NCBI RefSeq assembly: GCF_900111455.1
Contig: NZ_FOIE01000001.1
Coordinates: 124,001-188,000, forward strand
Length of the DNA stretch: 64,000 nt
From: Geodermatophilus poikilotrophus
GTDB taxonomy: Bacteria > Actinomycetota > Actinomycetes > Mycobacteriales > Geodermatophilaceae
Reading direction: 5' to 3'
Numbering within the stretch: position 1 is the stretch's first letter; each line of letters begins with the position of its first letter. Of this stretch, positions 32,526 to 40,512 are shown piece after piece. Below the pieces are notes generated by a model. That model searched no databases, had not been told where the DNA came from, and saw only the letters and a list, made by a program, of their open reading frames with translations. A program made the position numbers and the translations under genes.

Positions 32526-34055
32526 GTGACCACCCTGCCCACCGCCGACGACCTCGCCCGCCGGGCCCGGGAGGCCGCCGGCCGCTGCGGCGTCGACCTG
32601 GACCGGCTCGCCGGGGACCGCCCCGTCACCTCGCCGGTGAACGGCCGCCCGCTCGCCTCCGTCCGGTGGCAGGACGCGGCCGACGTCGACGGCGTGGTGA
32701 TCCGCGCCGGCGAGGCGTTCCGCGCGTGGCGGACGGTGCCCGCACCGGTCCGCGGGCAGCTCGTGCGCCGCCTCGGCGAGCTGCTCCGGGAGCACAAGGC
32801 CGACCTCGGCGTCCTGGTCAGCCTGGAGGTCGGCAAGACCACCTCCGAGGCCGAGGGCGAGGTCCAGGAGATGGTCGACATCTGCGAGTTCGCCGTCGGC
32901 CTGTCCCGCCAGCTCTACGGGCGGACGATCAGCTCCGAGCGCCCCGGCCACCGGCTGATGGAGACCTGGCACCCGCTGGGCGTCGTCGGGGTGATCAGCG
33001 CGTTCAACTTCCCGGTGGCCGTCTGGTCCTGGAACACCGCGATCGCCCTGGTCTGCGGGGACCCGGTGGTGTGGAAGCCGTCGGAGCTCGCGCCGCTGTC
33101 CGCGCTGGCGTCCGCCGCCCTGCTCGACCGCGCGATCGCCGAGACCGGAGCCCCGGCCGACCTCGGCCAGGTGGTCGTCGGCGGCCCCGACGTCGGGGAG
33201 GCCCTGGTCGCCCACCCGGGCGTCGCGCTGCTCAGCGCCACCGGATCGACCCGCATGGGCCGCGCCGTCGGCCCGCGCGTGGCCGACCGCTTCGGGCGTT
33301 CCCTGCTGGAGCTCGGCGGCAACAACGCCGCGATCGTGACCCCGTCGGCGGACCTGGACCTCACCACGCGGGGCATCGTGTTCTCCGCGGCCGGCACCGC
33401 CGGCCAGCGCTGCACCACCATGCGCCGGGTCATCGCGCACGTCGACGTGCTGGAGCAGCTCACCGAGCGGCTCGTCGCCGCCTACCGCCGGCTGCCCATC
33501 GGCTCGCCGACGGCCGAGGGGACGCTGGTCGGCCCGCTGATCCACGACGCCGCGTACAAGTCGATGCAGGACGCGCTGCAGGCCGCCCAGCAGCAGGGCG
33601 GCGAGCTCGTCGTCGGCGGCGGTCGCCGCCTCGCCGACGAGGCGCCGGACGCCTACTACGTGGAGCCGGCGATCGTGCGGATGCCCGAGCAGACCGACGT
33701 CGTGCGGCAGGAGACCTTCGCGCCGATCCTCTACGTCCTGCCGTACCGCACGTTGGAGGAGGCGATCGCGCTCAACAACGACGTCCCCCAGGGCCTGTCG
33801 TCGAGCATCTTCACCTCCGACCAGGCCGAGGCCGAGCGCTTCCTGGCCGCCGACGGCTCGGACTGCGGCATCGCCAACGTCAACATCGGCACCTCCGGGG
33901 CCGAGATCGGCGGGGCCTTCGGCGGGGAGAAGCACACCGGCGGCGGCCGGGAGTCCGGCTCGGACGCCTGGCGCAGCTACATGCGGCGGGCCACGAACAC
34001 GATCAACTACTCCGGCGAGCTGCCCCTCGCCCAGGGGGTCGAGTTCCCGATCTGA
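32526..34055 (+). CDS. ALDH7-family semialdehyde dehydrogenase (aminoadipate-semialdehyde type)
   Basis: A 509-residue protein; GAGGAGAGCCCC precedes the GTG at 32526. It shows ALDH7 (antiquitin) features: GVISAFNFPVAVWSWN, SATGSTRMGRAVGP, ELGGNNAAIV, nucleophile Cys296 in AGQRCTTMRR, and IGTSGAEIGGAFGGEKHTGG near the C-terminus. Family members oxidise 2-aminoadipate-6-semialdehyde (or piperideine-6-carboxylate) in lysine breakdown. As third gene of the aminotransferase/FAD-oxidase operon it would take the aldehyde made upstream to the dicarboxylic amino acid. Confidence 0.9.
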   Translation: MTTLPTADDLARRAREAAGRCGVDLDRLAGDRPVTSPVNGRPLASVRWQDAADVDGVVIRAGEAFRAWRTVPAPVRGQLVRRLGELLREHKADLGVLVSLEVGKTTSEAEGEVQEMVDICEFAVGLSRQLYGRTISSERPGHRLMETWHPLGVVGVISAFNFPVAVWSWNTAIALVCGDPVVWKPSELAPLSALASAALLDRAIAETGAPADLGQVVVGGPDVGEALVAHPGVALLSATGSTRMGRAVGPRVADRFGRSLLELGGNNAAIVTPSADLDLTTRGIVFSAAGTAGQRCTTMRRVIAHVDVLEQLTERLVAAYRRLPIGSPTAEGTLVGPLIHDAAYKSMQDALQAAQQQGGELVVGGGRRLADEAPDAYYVEPAIVRMPEQTDVVRQETFAPILYVLPYRTLEEAIALNNDVPQGLSSSIFTSDQAEAERFLAADGSDCGIANVNIGTSGAEIGGAFGGEKHTGGGRESGSDAWRSYMRRATNTINYSGELPLAQGVEFPI

Positions 34056-34082
34056 CCATCACCCACAGGCGTGTCGTCGATT

Positions 34083-34110
34083 GACTCTCGATAGGTAGTA
34101 GTCGAGAGTC
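34083..34110. promoter_or_regulatory. Operator of the DUF2975-HTH operon
   Basis: GACTCTCGA (34083-34091) and TCGAGAGTC (34102-34110) are perfect complements with a 10-nt spacer; with one mismatch the arms extend to 12 bp. It ends 5 nt before the first start codon (34116), so binding would block transcription. The HTH protein of the operon is the natural ligand. Confidence 0.65.
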
Positions 34111-34115
34111 GATGC

Positions 34116-34595
34116 ATGACAACGACACGACGGGTGGTCGTGCCCCTCCGGATCCTGCTCGCGCTGGCGTTCGCCGCCCTGCTGCTCGCCCAGGTCGCCT
34201 TCCTGCCGGCGCTCGCGGGCGCGATGGCGGCGGACTCGCCGGAGCTGGCGTACCTGCGGTGGCCGACGCTCGTCGTGGCCGTGCTGGGGCTGGGGTGCGT
34301 CCAGGTCGTCATCGTGTGCACCTGGCAGCTGCTGACCCTGGTCGAGGACGACCGCATCTTCAGCGCGGCGTCCATGGCCTGGGTCGACGCGATCGTGGGC
34401 GCGCTCGCCGCCGCGTGGTTCCTCCTGCTCGGCACCCTCGTCTGGTCCGTCGTCGGCGTGGGCCTCCCCGGTCCGCCGGTCGTGCTGCTGCTCATGCTGG
34501 TGGCGGTGGCCGTGCTGGGCCTGCTCATGGTGGTGATGCGGGCGCTGCTGCGGCAGGCCACGACGCTGCGGACCGACATGGAAGCGGTCATCTGA
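34116..34595 (+). CDS. DUF2975 membrane protein
   Basis: A 159-residue protein with four hydrophobic segments (about 10-35, 50-75, 90-115, 120-140). LLTLVEDDRIFSAASMAWVDAIVGA is the DUF2975 pattern. This family is commonly paired with a small Cro/C1-type regulator, as here: its stop overlaps the next start (TGATG). Such pairs are thought to form a membrane-linked regulatory module, but the signal is unknown. A strong palindrome overlaps its promoter; the leader is very short. Confidence 0.8.
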   Translation: MTTTRRVVVPLRILLALAFAALLLAQVAFLPALAGAMAADSPELAYLRWPTLVVAVLGLGCVQVVIVCTWQLLTLVEDDRIFSAASMAWVDAIVGALAAAWFLLLGTLVWSVVGVGLPGPPVVLLLMLVAVAVLGLLMVVMRALLRQATTLRTDMEAVI

Positions 34596-34840
34596 TGCCG
34601 ATCGTGGTGCGCATCGACGTCGAGCTGGCCAAGCGCAAGATGAGCGTCGGGGAGTTCGCCGAACGCGTCGGCCTCACGCCGGCGAACGTGGCGGTGCTGA
34701 AGAACGGCCGCGCGAAGGCCGTCCGGTTCAGCACCCTGGAGGCCATGTGCCGGGTGCTGGAGTGCCAGCCCGGCGACCTGCTCGAGTGGGTCCCGGACGA
34801 GCGGGAGGCGCCGCACGCCGCCTCCGCGGCCTCCCGGTGA
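34595..34840 (+). CDS. Small Cro/C1-type HTH regulator (YozG-like)
   Basis: An 81-residue protein starting within the stop of the DUF2975 gene (TGATG). The HTH covers almost the whole chain: VRIDVELAKRKMSVGEFAERV, LTPANVAVLKNGRAKAVRFST, LEAMCRVLECQPGDLLEW. It is the standard partner of DUF2975 proteins and probably represses its own operon at 34083-34110. Its TGA is overlapped by the GTG of the following FAD oxidoreductase. Confidence 0.88.
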   Translation: MPIVVRIDVELAKRKMSVGEFAERVGLTPANVAVLKNGRAKAVRFSTLEAMCRVLECQPGDLLEWVPDEREAPHAASAASR

Positions 34841-35946
34841 CCGTCGACGTCCTGGTGGTCGGTGCCGGGCTGGCCGGCCTGCACACGGCCACGCTGCTCG
34901 CCCGGCGGGGCCACGACGTGCTGCTGACCGAGCGGCGGTCGACGCTCACCGGCGCCATCCGCACCACGGGGATCTTCGTCCGGAAGACGCTCGACGACTT
35001 CGCGCTGCCCCCCGAGCACCTCGGGCCGCCGATCCGGCGGGTGGTGCTCTACCCGCCGGGGCTGCGCCGGCCGGTGAGCCTGGTCAGCGGGCGCGACGAG
35101 TACCGGGTGGGCGACATGGGGCCGCTGTACGGAGCCGCGGCCCGCGCGGCGGCCGACGCCGGCGTGCGCATCCGCCTGGGCACCCGCTACGCCGGCCGGC
35201 AGGACGGCGCGTCCCTGCTGGCCGGTCCGGACGGGCCGGCGCGCGTGCGGGCGCGGTTCGTCGTCGGCGCGGACGGCGCCCGGTCGCGGGTCGCCCGCAA
35301 CCTCGGCCTGGACCGCAACGACCACCTGCTGGTCGGAGCCGAGGAGGTCTTCGAGGTCCCGGGCGGCGGGGAGCCGCCGGCCTTCCACTGCGTGCTCGAC
35401 CCCTCGCTCGCCCCCGGGTACCTGGCGTGGGTCGTCAACGACGGGCAGCACGCCCACGTCGGTGTGGCCGGCTACGCCGAGCGCTTCCCCGGCGGCATGC
35501 GCCGGGCCCTGGACCGGTTCAGCGGCTCGGCACCCGGGCTGGAGGGCGTCGAGCGCCCGGAGGCGGTGGAGCGGCGGGGAGGTCCGATCCCCGTCGGTGG
35601 CCTGCTGCGCCGGATCAGCTGCACCGGCGGGCTGCTCGTCGGCGATGCCGCGGGCGCGGTCTCGCCGCTCACCGCCGGTGGCCTCGACCCGTGCCTGCGG
35701 TTGTCCGAGCACGCCGCCGACGTCCTCGACGCGGCCCTGCGGGCCGGGCGGCCGGACGCGCTGACCGCCTACGACGGGACCGCGCTGCGCGCCGCCTTCC
35801 GGGGGAGGCTCGCGCTGCGCCGGGGGCTGGCCCAGGTCCGCACGCCCGCCGTCGCAGCGGCGGCGTTCGCGCTGCTGCGCACGCCGCCCGGGAGGGCCGC
35901 GGCCCGCCGCATCCTCTTCGGCGACAGGTCCTTCCCGGCTCCCTGA
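34837..35946 (+). CDS. FAD-dependent oxidoreductase, geranylgeranyl-reductase-like
   Basis: A 369-residue protein from the GTG overlapping the HTH gene's stop (GTGA). It has the FAD fold VDVLVVGAGLAGLHTATLLARRG, the mid-chain VVGADGARSRVARNLG, and GLLVGDAAGAVSPLTAGGLDPCLRLSE, the GD-box of group A flavin monooxygenases and geranylgeranyl reductases. The C-terminus is short and Arg-rich. Translational coupling to a DUF2975-HTH pair is unusual and suggests that this enzyme's level is what the pair controls. The substrate may be an isoprenoid or another lipid, but cannot be stated. Confidence 0.78.
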   Translation: MTVDVLVVGAGLAGLHTATLLARRGHDVLLTERRSTLTGAIRTTGIFVRKTLDDFALPPEHLGPPIRRVVLYPPGLRRPVSLVSGRDEYRVGDMGPLYGAAARAAADAGVRIRLGTRYAGRQDGASLLAGPDGPARVRARFVVGADGARSRVARNLGLDRNDHLLVGAEEVFEVPGGGEPPAFHCVLDPSLAPGYLAWVVNDGQHAHVGVAGYAERFPGGMRRALDRFSGSAPGLEGVERPEAVERRGGPIPVGGLLRRISCTGGLLVGDAAGAVSPLTAGGLDPCLRLSEHAADVLDAALRAGRPDALTAYDGTALRAAFRGRLALRRGLAQVRTPAVAAAAFALLRTPPGRAAARRILFGDRSFPAP

Positions 35947-35998
35947 CCCGGGTGCCCGGCAGCCGGGGAGCCGTGCCGGGCCGGTCGGCTCGGGTCGG

Positions 35999-36454
35999 TC
36001 AGCGCCCGGTGCGGTCGCGGTAGCGGGCGGCGCGCCGGGCGTTCGCGGCCCGCCGGCGCTCGCTGTCCCGCAGGTCGCGCAGGTGCGCGGCGCGCTCCCG
36101 GTGCGCGGTGGCGGTACCGGCCGGGTAGCCGGCCTTCACGACCCGGTTCTCCGTGGTCTCGGGCATGTAGGCCAGCGAGTAGATCAGGGCGAGGAAGATC
36201 CCCCCGCCGGCGACCGCCGCGCGCAGCCCCCACGACGCGGGCAGCAGCACCATGACCAGGGCGATCGGGATCGACATCTGGACGAAGACGCGGGCGATGT
36301 GCCGGGCCCACCAGGTGCCGGTCGTGGTGTCGTGCAGCACCCAGCCGCGGTGCCGCGCGGGCAGCCCGCCGCCGAGGGCGTACCAGAGCCACCGGTGCGG
36401 AGCCGGCCGGACGATCGGCTCGGCGGGCGTGCCGCCCTCTTCGGGTTCTGCCAT
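35999..36454 (-). CDS. DUF5313 membrane protein
   Basis: A 151-residue protein from the ATG at 36454, which has AGGAG 12 nt upstream; a GTG at 36487 without ribosome site is the alternative. Two adjacent membrane helices (about 62-80 and 85-105) follow PAPHRWLWYALGGGLPARHRGWVLHDTTTGTWWARH, written here only as the position range 19-54; this Trp-rich lead is typical of the actinobacterial DUF5313 family. A basic Arg/Ala-rich tail follows. Function unknown; no partner is apparent. Confidence 0.75.
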   Translation of the reverse strand: MAEPEEGGTPAEPIVRPAPHRWLWYALGGGLPARHRGWVLHDTTTGTWWARHIARVFVQMSIPIALVMVLLPASWGLRAAVAGGGIFLALIYSLAYMPETTENRVVKAGYPAGTATAHRERAAHLRDLRDSERRRAANARRAARYRDRTGR

Positions 36455-36517
36455 GACCGCTGTCCGCTCCTGCTCGGGAAGGTCCACGCGTCCATGGTCC
36501 CCCAGATGCTGAGGACA

Positions 36518-36536
36518 CCAACGGTTGGGGTACCAA
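36518..36536. promoter_or_regulatory. Possible operator upstream of the DUF5313 gene
   Basis: CCAACGGTTGG (36518-36528) is an inverted repeat, followed by a second ACCAAC at 36532. It lies between two minus-strand genes, where the DUF5313 promoter should be. The bound protein is unknown. Confidence 0.3.
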
Positions 36537-36580
36537 CTGTGACGAGGTCGACAGGCGCCCTCACCGGGGGACCGCCTCGG

Positions 36581-37093
36581 TCAGGCGACGTCCGACGGGG
36601 TCCTCACGGCGGACGTGGGGGCGGCCAGCGCCTGCTGGGAGGCGGCGGTGACCTGGGTCAGCGCCTCGTGCAGGGCCGTCAGCTGCTCGACCGGCATGCC
36701 GAGACGCTCGACGATGCCGACGGGGATCTCCTCCGCCCGGGCACGCAGTGCGCGGCCCCGCTCGGTCAGCGCCAGGGCCAGGTTGCGCTGGTCCGCCGGG
36801 TTGCGCTCGCGGCGCAGCAGGCCGGCCGCCTCCAGCCGCTTGAGCAGCGGCGAGAGCGTGCCGGGATCCAGCTGCAGCAGGCCGGAGAGCTCCTTGACCG
36901 ACAGCTGCCCGTGCTGCCACAGCGCCAGCATGACCAGGTACTGCGGGTGGGTCAGCCCCAGCGGCTCGAGCACCGGCCGGTAGACGGCGACCACGGTGCG
37001 CGCCGCCACCGACAGCGCGAAGCACACCTGGCGCTCCAGGGCGAGCGGGTCACCGGAGTCGAGGACGGCCGGGGAGGGCTGGCTGGTCGTCAC
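36581..37093 (-). CDS. MarR-family regulator, OhrR-like
   Basis: A 170-residue protein. ERQVCFALSVAARTVVAVYRP places a Cys (residue 24) where OhrR proteins carry the peroxide-sensing cysteine; PLGLTHPQYLVMLALWQHGQ and LDPGTLSPLLKRLEAAGLLRR are the MarR helix and wing region. OhrR senses organic hydroperoxides and normally represses ohr; no ohr gene is next to it here, so its target lies elsewhere or it regulates the divergent universal stress gene. Confidence 0.82.
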   Translation of the reverse strand: MTTSQPSPAVLDSGDPLALERQVCFALSVAARTVVAVYRPVLEPLGLTHPQYLVMLALWQHGQLSVKELSGLLQLDPGTLSPLLKRLEAAGLLRRERNPADQRNLALALTERGRALRARAEEIPVGIVERLGMPVEQLTALHEALTQVTAASQQALAAPTSAVRTPSDVA

Positions 37094-37210
37094 CGCTCCA
37101 GGGTAGGTCGGCGGCGCGCCGACGATCGGCCTGCCGACCGTGGAGCCGGCCGGGCCGACGCGGCCGGGAGGGTGGCCACGGGAGGTCCCCGGTCGCCATA
37201 CGCTGCGCCC

Positions 37211-37735
37211 ATGGTGGAGCTGATGGACCTGGAGTCCGACGACGACGACGTCGCACGGGTGGCGGACGTCTCAGGTGGCGTGCTGGTGGGCCACGACGGT
37301 TCGGAGTACGCGCAGGAGGCCCTGCAGTGGGCGGCGGGTCTGGCCCTCCGGGCCGGCTACCCGTTGCACGTGCTGCGCGCGTGGAAGATGACCACCGCGC
37401 CGCAGCCGGCCACCCTGGAGCCGGGGTACATCCCCCCGCTGGAGGACTTCGAGAGGGCGGTGCGGGAGGAGCTCGAGGCCCACGTGGCCGCGGCGGGGCT
37501 GGACCCGGCGCTGACGGTCACCTGCCACACCGCCCACGGCACCCCGGCCCGCGGCCTCATCGAGTCCGCCGCCCGCGCCGACCTCCTGGTGGTCGGCGCC
37601 CGGGGCAGGGGCGGCTTCGCCGGCCTGGTGCTCGGCTCGGTCAGCGACCAGTGCGTGCGGCACGCCCCCTGCCCGGTCACCGTCGTCCGGACCGGGACCA
37701 CGGCGGGCCGCACCGCGGGGCCCAGCGAGCGCTGA
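37211..37735 (+). CDS. Universal stress protein, single domain
   Basis: A 174-residue protein. After an acidic N-terminal tail (1-20) the USP domain begins at GGVLVGHDGSEYAQEALQWA and ends with the ATP-binding motif GARGRGGFAGLVLGSVSDQ (about 130-148), so it is of the ATP-binding type. CATACGCT lies just upstream of the ATG, which suggests a leaderless or very short-leader transcript. Followed by a K+/H+ antiporter pair and another universal stress gene, consistent with a stress/ion homeostasis group. Confidence 0.85.
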   Translation: MVELMDLESDDDDVARVADVSGGVLVGHDGSEYAQEALQWAAGLALRAGYPLHVLRAWKMTTAPQPATLEPGYIPPLEDFERAVREELEAHVAAAGLDPALTVTCHTAHGTPARGLIESAARADLLVVGARGRGGFAGLVLGSVSDQCVRHAPCPVTVVRTGTTAGRTAGPSER

Positions 37736-37812
37736 GCAGGCGCCGCACCGGGCCCGGGGTCGGCGGTCGTCAGCCGCCCTGGGCCCGGGCGCGGCTCTGC
37801 CACCATGCGGCC

Positions 37813-38298
37813 ATGGACCTCGAGGAGACCCTCCTGCCCGGCGTCGGCGTCCGCTACCGGCTGCGGACCTCCGCCGGTGAGGTCCTGGGGATCGTCGTCC
37901 GGCGGGAGGGTGCGGCCGAGCTCGCCGTGTACGACCGGCGTGATCCCGACCGGGCGCGCAGCGTGCTGCGGCTCGAGCCCGACGAGGTCGACGCCGTGGC
38001 GGAGGTGCTCGGCGCTCCCCGGCTGACCCAGCGCTTCGCCGACCTGTCCCGGGAGGTGCCCGGACTGGAGTCGGGCCGGTTCCCGATCGGCGCGGGCTCC
38101 CGCTTCGCGGGCCGCCCCCTGGGGGACACCCGGGCGCGCACCCTGACCGGCTGCTCGATCGTCGCGATCGTGCGGGACGCCGAGGTCGTGCCGTCCCCGG
38201 GACCGGCCGACACGCTGCTCGCGGGGGACGTCCTCGTCGCGATCGGCTCGGTCCGCGGCCTGGAGCAGCTCGAGGCGCGTCTGGCCGAGTCGGCGTAG
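37813..38298 (+). CDS. TrkA-C domain regulatory subunit of a cation:proton antiporter (KhtT-like)
   Basis: A 161-residue soluble protein. N-terminal half: YRLRTSAGEVLGIVVRREG and YDRRDPDRARSVLRLEPDE; C-terminal RCK-C/TrkA-C domain: FPIGAGSRFAGRPLGDTRAR, then GDVLVAIGSVRGLEQLEARL. It ends 10 nt before a CPA2 antiporter gene. This pair matches the KhtT-KhtU arrangement, in which the TrkA-C protein gates K+(NH4+)/H+ exchange, with c-di-AMP as a known ligand of such subunits. Confidence 0.88.
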   Translation: MDLEETLLPGVGVRYRLRTSAGEVLGIVVRREGAAELAVYDRRDPDRARSVLRLEPDEVDAVAEVLGAPRLTQRFADLSREVPGLESGRFPIGAGSRFAGRPLGDTRARTLTGCSIVAIVRDAEVVPSPGPADTLLAGDVLVAIGSVRGLEQLEARLAESA

Positions 38299-38308
38299 GA
38301 CACCGCCG

Positions 38309-39472
38309 GTGGACCACGTCGCGCAGCTGCTGCTCGAGCTCGGCCTGCTGTTCGCCGGTCTGTCCCTGGTCGGGCTGCTCGCCCGGCGCCTGGGGCTGTC
38401 CTCGGTGCCGTTCGTGCTGGTCGCGGCGCTGGCGCTGGGGGAGGGTGGCGTCGTCCCGCTGGCGACCTCGGAGCCGTTCATCGAGGCGGCGGCGGAGATC
38501 GGCGTCGTGCTCCTGCTGCTGGCGCTGGGCCTGGAGTTCTCCGCGGACGAGCTGTTCGCCTCGCTGCGGCACCACGGTCCGTCCGGCGTGGTGGACCTGC
38601 TGCTCAACGCTCTGCCGGGCTTCGCGGCCGGCCTGCTGCTGGACCTGCCCTGGCAGGGAGCGCTCGCGCTGGCCGGGGTCACCTGGATCTCCTCGTCGGG
38701 CATCGTTGCGCGACTGCTCGGCGACCTCGGACGGCTGGCCAACCGGGAGACCCCGGCGGTGCTGTCGGTGCTGGTGCTCGAGGACCTCGCCATGGCGCTG
38801 TTCCTGCCGCTGCTGGTCGTCGCGCTCTCCGGGGGAGGCCCGGCGACCGCGCTCGCCGGCACCGGCCTGGCGGTCGGGGCGGTCGCGCTGGCGCTGCTGG
38901 CCGCCCAGCGGCAGGGACACCGGCTCGGCCGGCTGCTGGCCTCCGCCGACGACGAGCAGCTGCTGCTCCGCCTGGTCGGTCTGACGCTGCTGGTCGCGGG
39001 GCTCGCCCAGTCGCTGGGCGCGTCCGCGGCGGTCGGCGCGTTCCTGGTCGGGCTGGCCCTGCCGACGTCCTTCGCCGAGCGGGCGCGGACGGTCCTGGGC
39101 CCGCTGCGCGACCTGTTCGCGGCGACCTTCTTCGTCGCCTTCGGGCTGTCCACCGACCCCGGGGCGGTGCTGCCCGTGCTGCCCGCCGTCCTGCTGCTCG
39201 CCCTGGTCACCACGGGCACCAAGGTCGCCACCGGGTGGTTCGCCGCCCGGCGCGACGGGGTGGGCCGGCCCGGCCGGCTGCGCGCCGGGACGGCGCTGGT
39301 GGCCCGCGGCGAGTTCTCGATCGTCATCGCCGGCCTCGCGGTGACGGCCGGCGTCCCCCAGCTCGGGCCGCTGGCGACCGGGTACGTGCTCGTGCTCGCC
39401 GTGGCCGGCCCGGTGCTCACCCGCCTCGCCGACCCGCGCGGCGCACGCGGCACCGCGGTGACGCCCGCCTGA
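38309..39472 (+). CDS. CPA2-family cation:proton antiporter (KhtU-like)
   Basis: A 387-residue integral membrane protein from a GTG, 10 nt after its regulatory subunit. Eleven to twelve membrane helices; GVVLLLLALGLEFSADEL (about 63-80) and LEDLAMALFLPLLVV are typical CPA2 helices, and GTALVARGEFSIVIAGLAV near 325 is the conserved late helix. It should exchange K+ or Na+ for H+. There is no attached RCK domain, as expected for the KhtU type. Confidence 0.9.
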   Translation: MDHVAQLLLELGLLFAGLSLVGLLARRLGLSSVPFVLVAALALGEGGVVPLATSEPFIEAAAEIGVVLLLLALGLEFSADELFASLRHHGPSGVVDLLLNALPGFAAGLLLDLPWQGALALAGVTWISSSGIVARLLGDLGRLANRETPAVLSVLVLEDLAMALFLPLLVVALSGGGPATALAGTGLAVGAVALALLAAQRQGHRLGRLLASADDEQLLLRLVGLTLLVAGLAQSLGASAAVGAFLVGLALPTSFAERARTVLGPLRDLFAATFFVAFGLSTDPGAVLPVLPAVLLLALVTTGTKVATGWFAARRDGVGRPGRLRAGTALVARGEFSIVIAGLAVTAGVPQLGPLATGYVLVLAVAGPVLTRLADPRGARGTAVTPA

Positions 39473-39560
39473 CGCCGGCGGACGGCGGCGCCGCCGTCCC
39501 GTGCGGGGACGCTCCCGGGAGGGTAGGAGCCGGTCCGGGGCCAGGACGGAGGGGGGCTGC

Positions 39561-40484
39561 GTGGACGAGACGGGGACGCCGCACGAGGTCGTGGTGGGGG
39601 TGGACGGCTCGGCCGGCGCGCGCACCGCCCTGGCCTGGGGGCTCCGGGAGGCGCGGCTGCGGGGGAGCGCGGTCCGGCTGGTCACCGTCTGGCCGGAGGA
39701 CCGGCCGCCGCACTCCCACGACGGGGGGATCGGCACGCCCGGCCTCGCCGACGTCGAGCGGGACGTGCGGTCGAGCATGAGCACCGAGGCGGCCGCCGTC
39801 GCGGCGTCCACGGCGGGCGAGGCCGTGCCCGTCCACCCGGAGGTGCGGTACGGGCACCCGGCCCGGCAGCTGATCGACACCGCCGGGGACGACGGCCTGC
39901 TGGTGGTCGGCTCGCGCGGCCGGGGGAGCCTCCGCGGGGCCCTCCTGGGTTCGGTGGGCCAGCAGTGCGCCCAGCACGCCCGCGGGCCGGTCGTCGTGGT
40001 CCGCGACGAGGAGACCGCCGGCGGTGCCCCGCTGGGGCGGGGAGCCGCGAGCCGGGTCGTCGTGGGGGTCGACGGCTCGCCGGGCTCCGCAGCCGCCCTG
40101 CGGTTCGCCGCGGAGGAGGCCCGGCTGCGCGGCGGGGAGCTGCACGTGGTCCACGCCTGGATCGACACCGTGTCCGGGTACGGCGGCCCGCCGTGGGCGC
40201 TCCCCGTCACGACGCTGCGCGAGCAGGCCGAAGCCACCCTGCGGGCGAGCCTGGCGGGGGCCTGGCCGACCGGGTCCCCGGGTGTGCAGGTCCGCGCGGG
40301 GACCGTCGAGGGGGTGGAGTGGGACGTGCTCACCCGGGTCGCCGCAGGGGCCGACCTGCTCGTGGTCGGGTCGCGCGGCCGCGGCGGCTGGTCGGGTCTG
40401 CTGCTCGGTTCGGTGGGCCTGCACGCGATCACCGGCGCGCCCTGCCCGGTGGCGGTGGTCCGGCCGGTCCCCGCGGGAGGGTGA
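39561..40484 (+). CDS. Universal stress protein with two tandem domains
   Basis: A 307-residue protein; the GTG at 39561 follows GGAGGGGGG, and the ATG-less upstream extension is rejected. Domain 1 (about 8-150) begins EVVVGVDGSAGARTALAWGL and ends with GSRGRGSLRGALLGSVGQQ; domain 2 (about 165-305) begins RVVVGVDGSPGSAAALRFA and ends GSRGRGGWSGLLLGSVGLH. Both keep the G-x2-G-x9-G ATP-binding motif. Tandem USPs are typical of dormancy or hypoxia regulons in actinobacteria, but no DosR-type site was seen here. Confidence 0.88.
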   Translation: MDETGTPHEVVVGVDGSAGARTALAWGLREARLRGSAVRLVTVWPEDRPPHSHDGGIGTPGLADVERDVRSSMSTEAAAVAASTAGEAVPVHPEVRYGHPARQLIDTAGDDGLLVVGSRGRGSLRGALLGSVGQQCAQHARGPVVVVRDEETAGGAPLGRGAASRVVVGVDGSPGSAAALRFAAEEARLRGGELHVVHAWIDTVSGYGGPPWALPVTTLREQAEATLRASLAGAWPTGSPGVQVRAGTVEGVEWDVLTRVAAGADLLVVGSRGRGGWSGLLLGSVGLHAITGAPCPVAVVRPVPAGG

Positions 40485-40512
40485 GCACTGCGCGTGTGGC
40501 AGCGTTCCCGGC

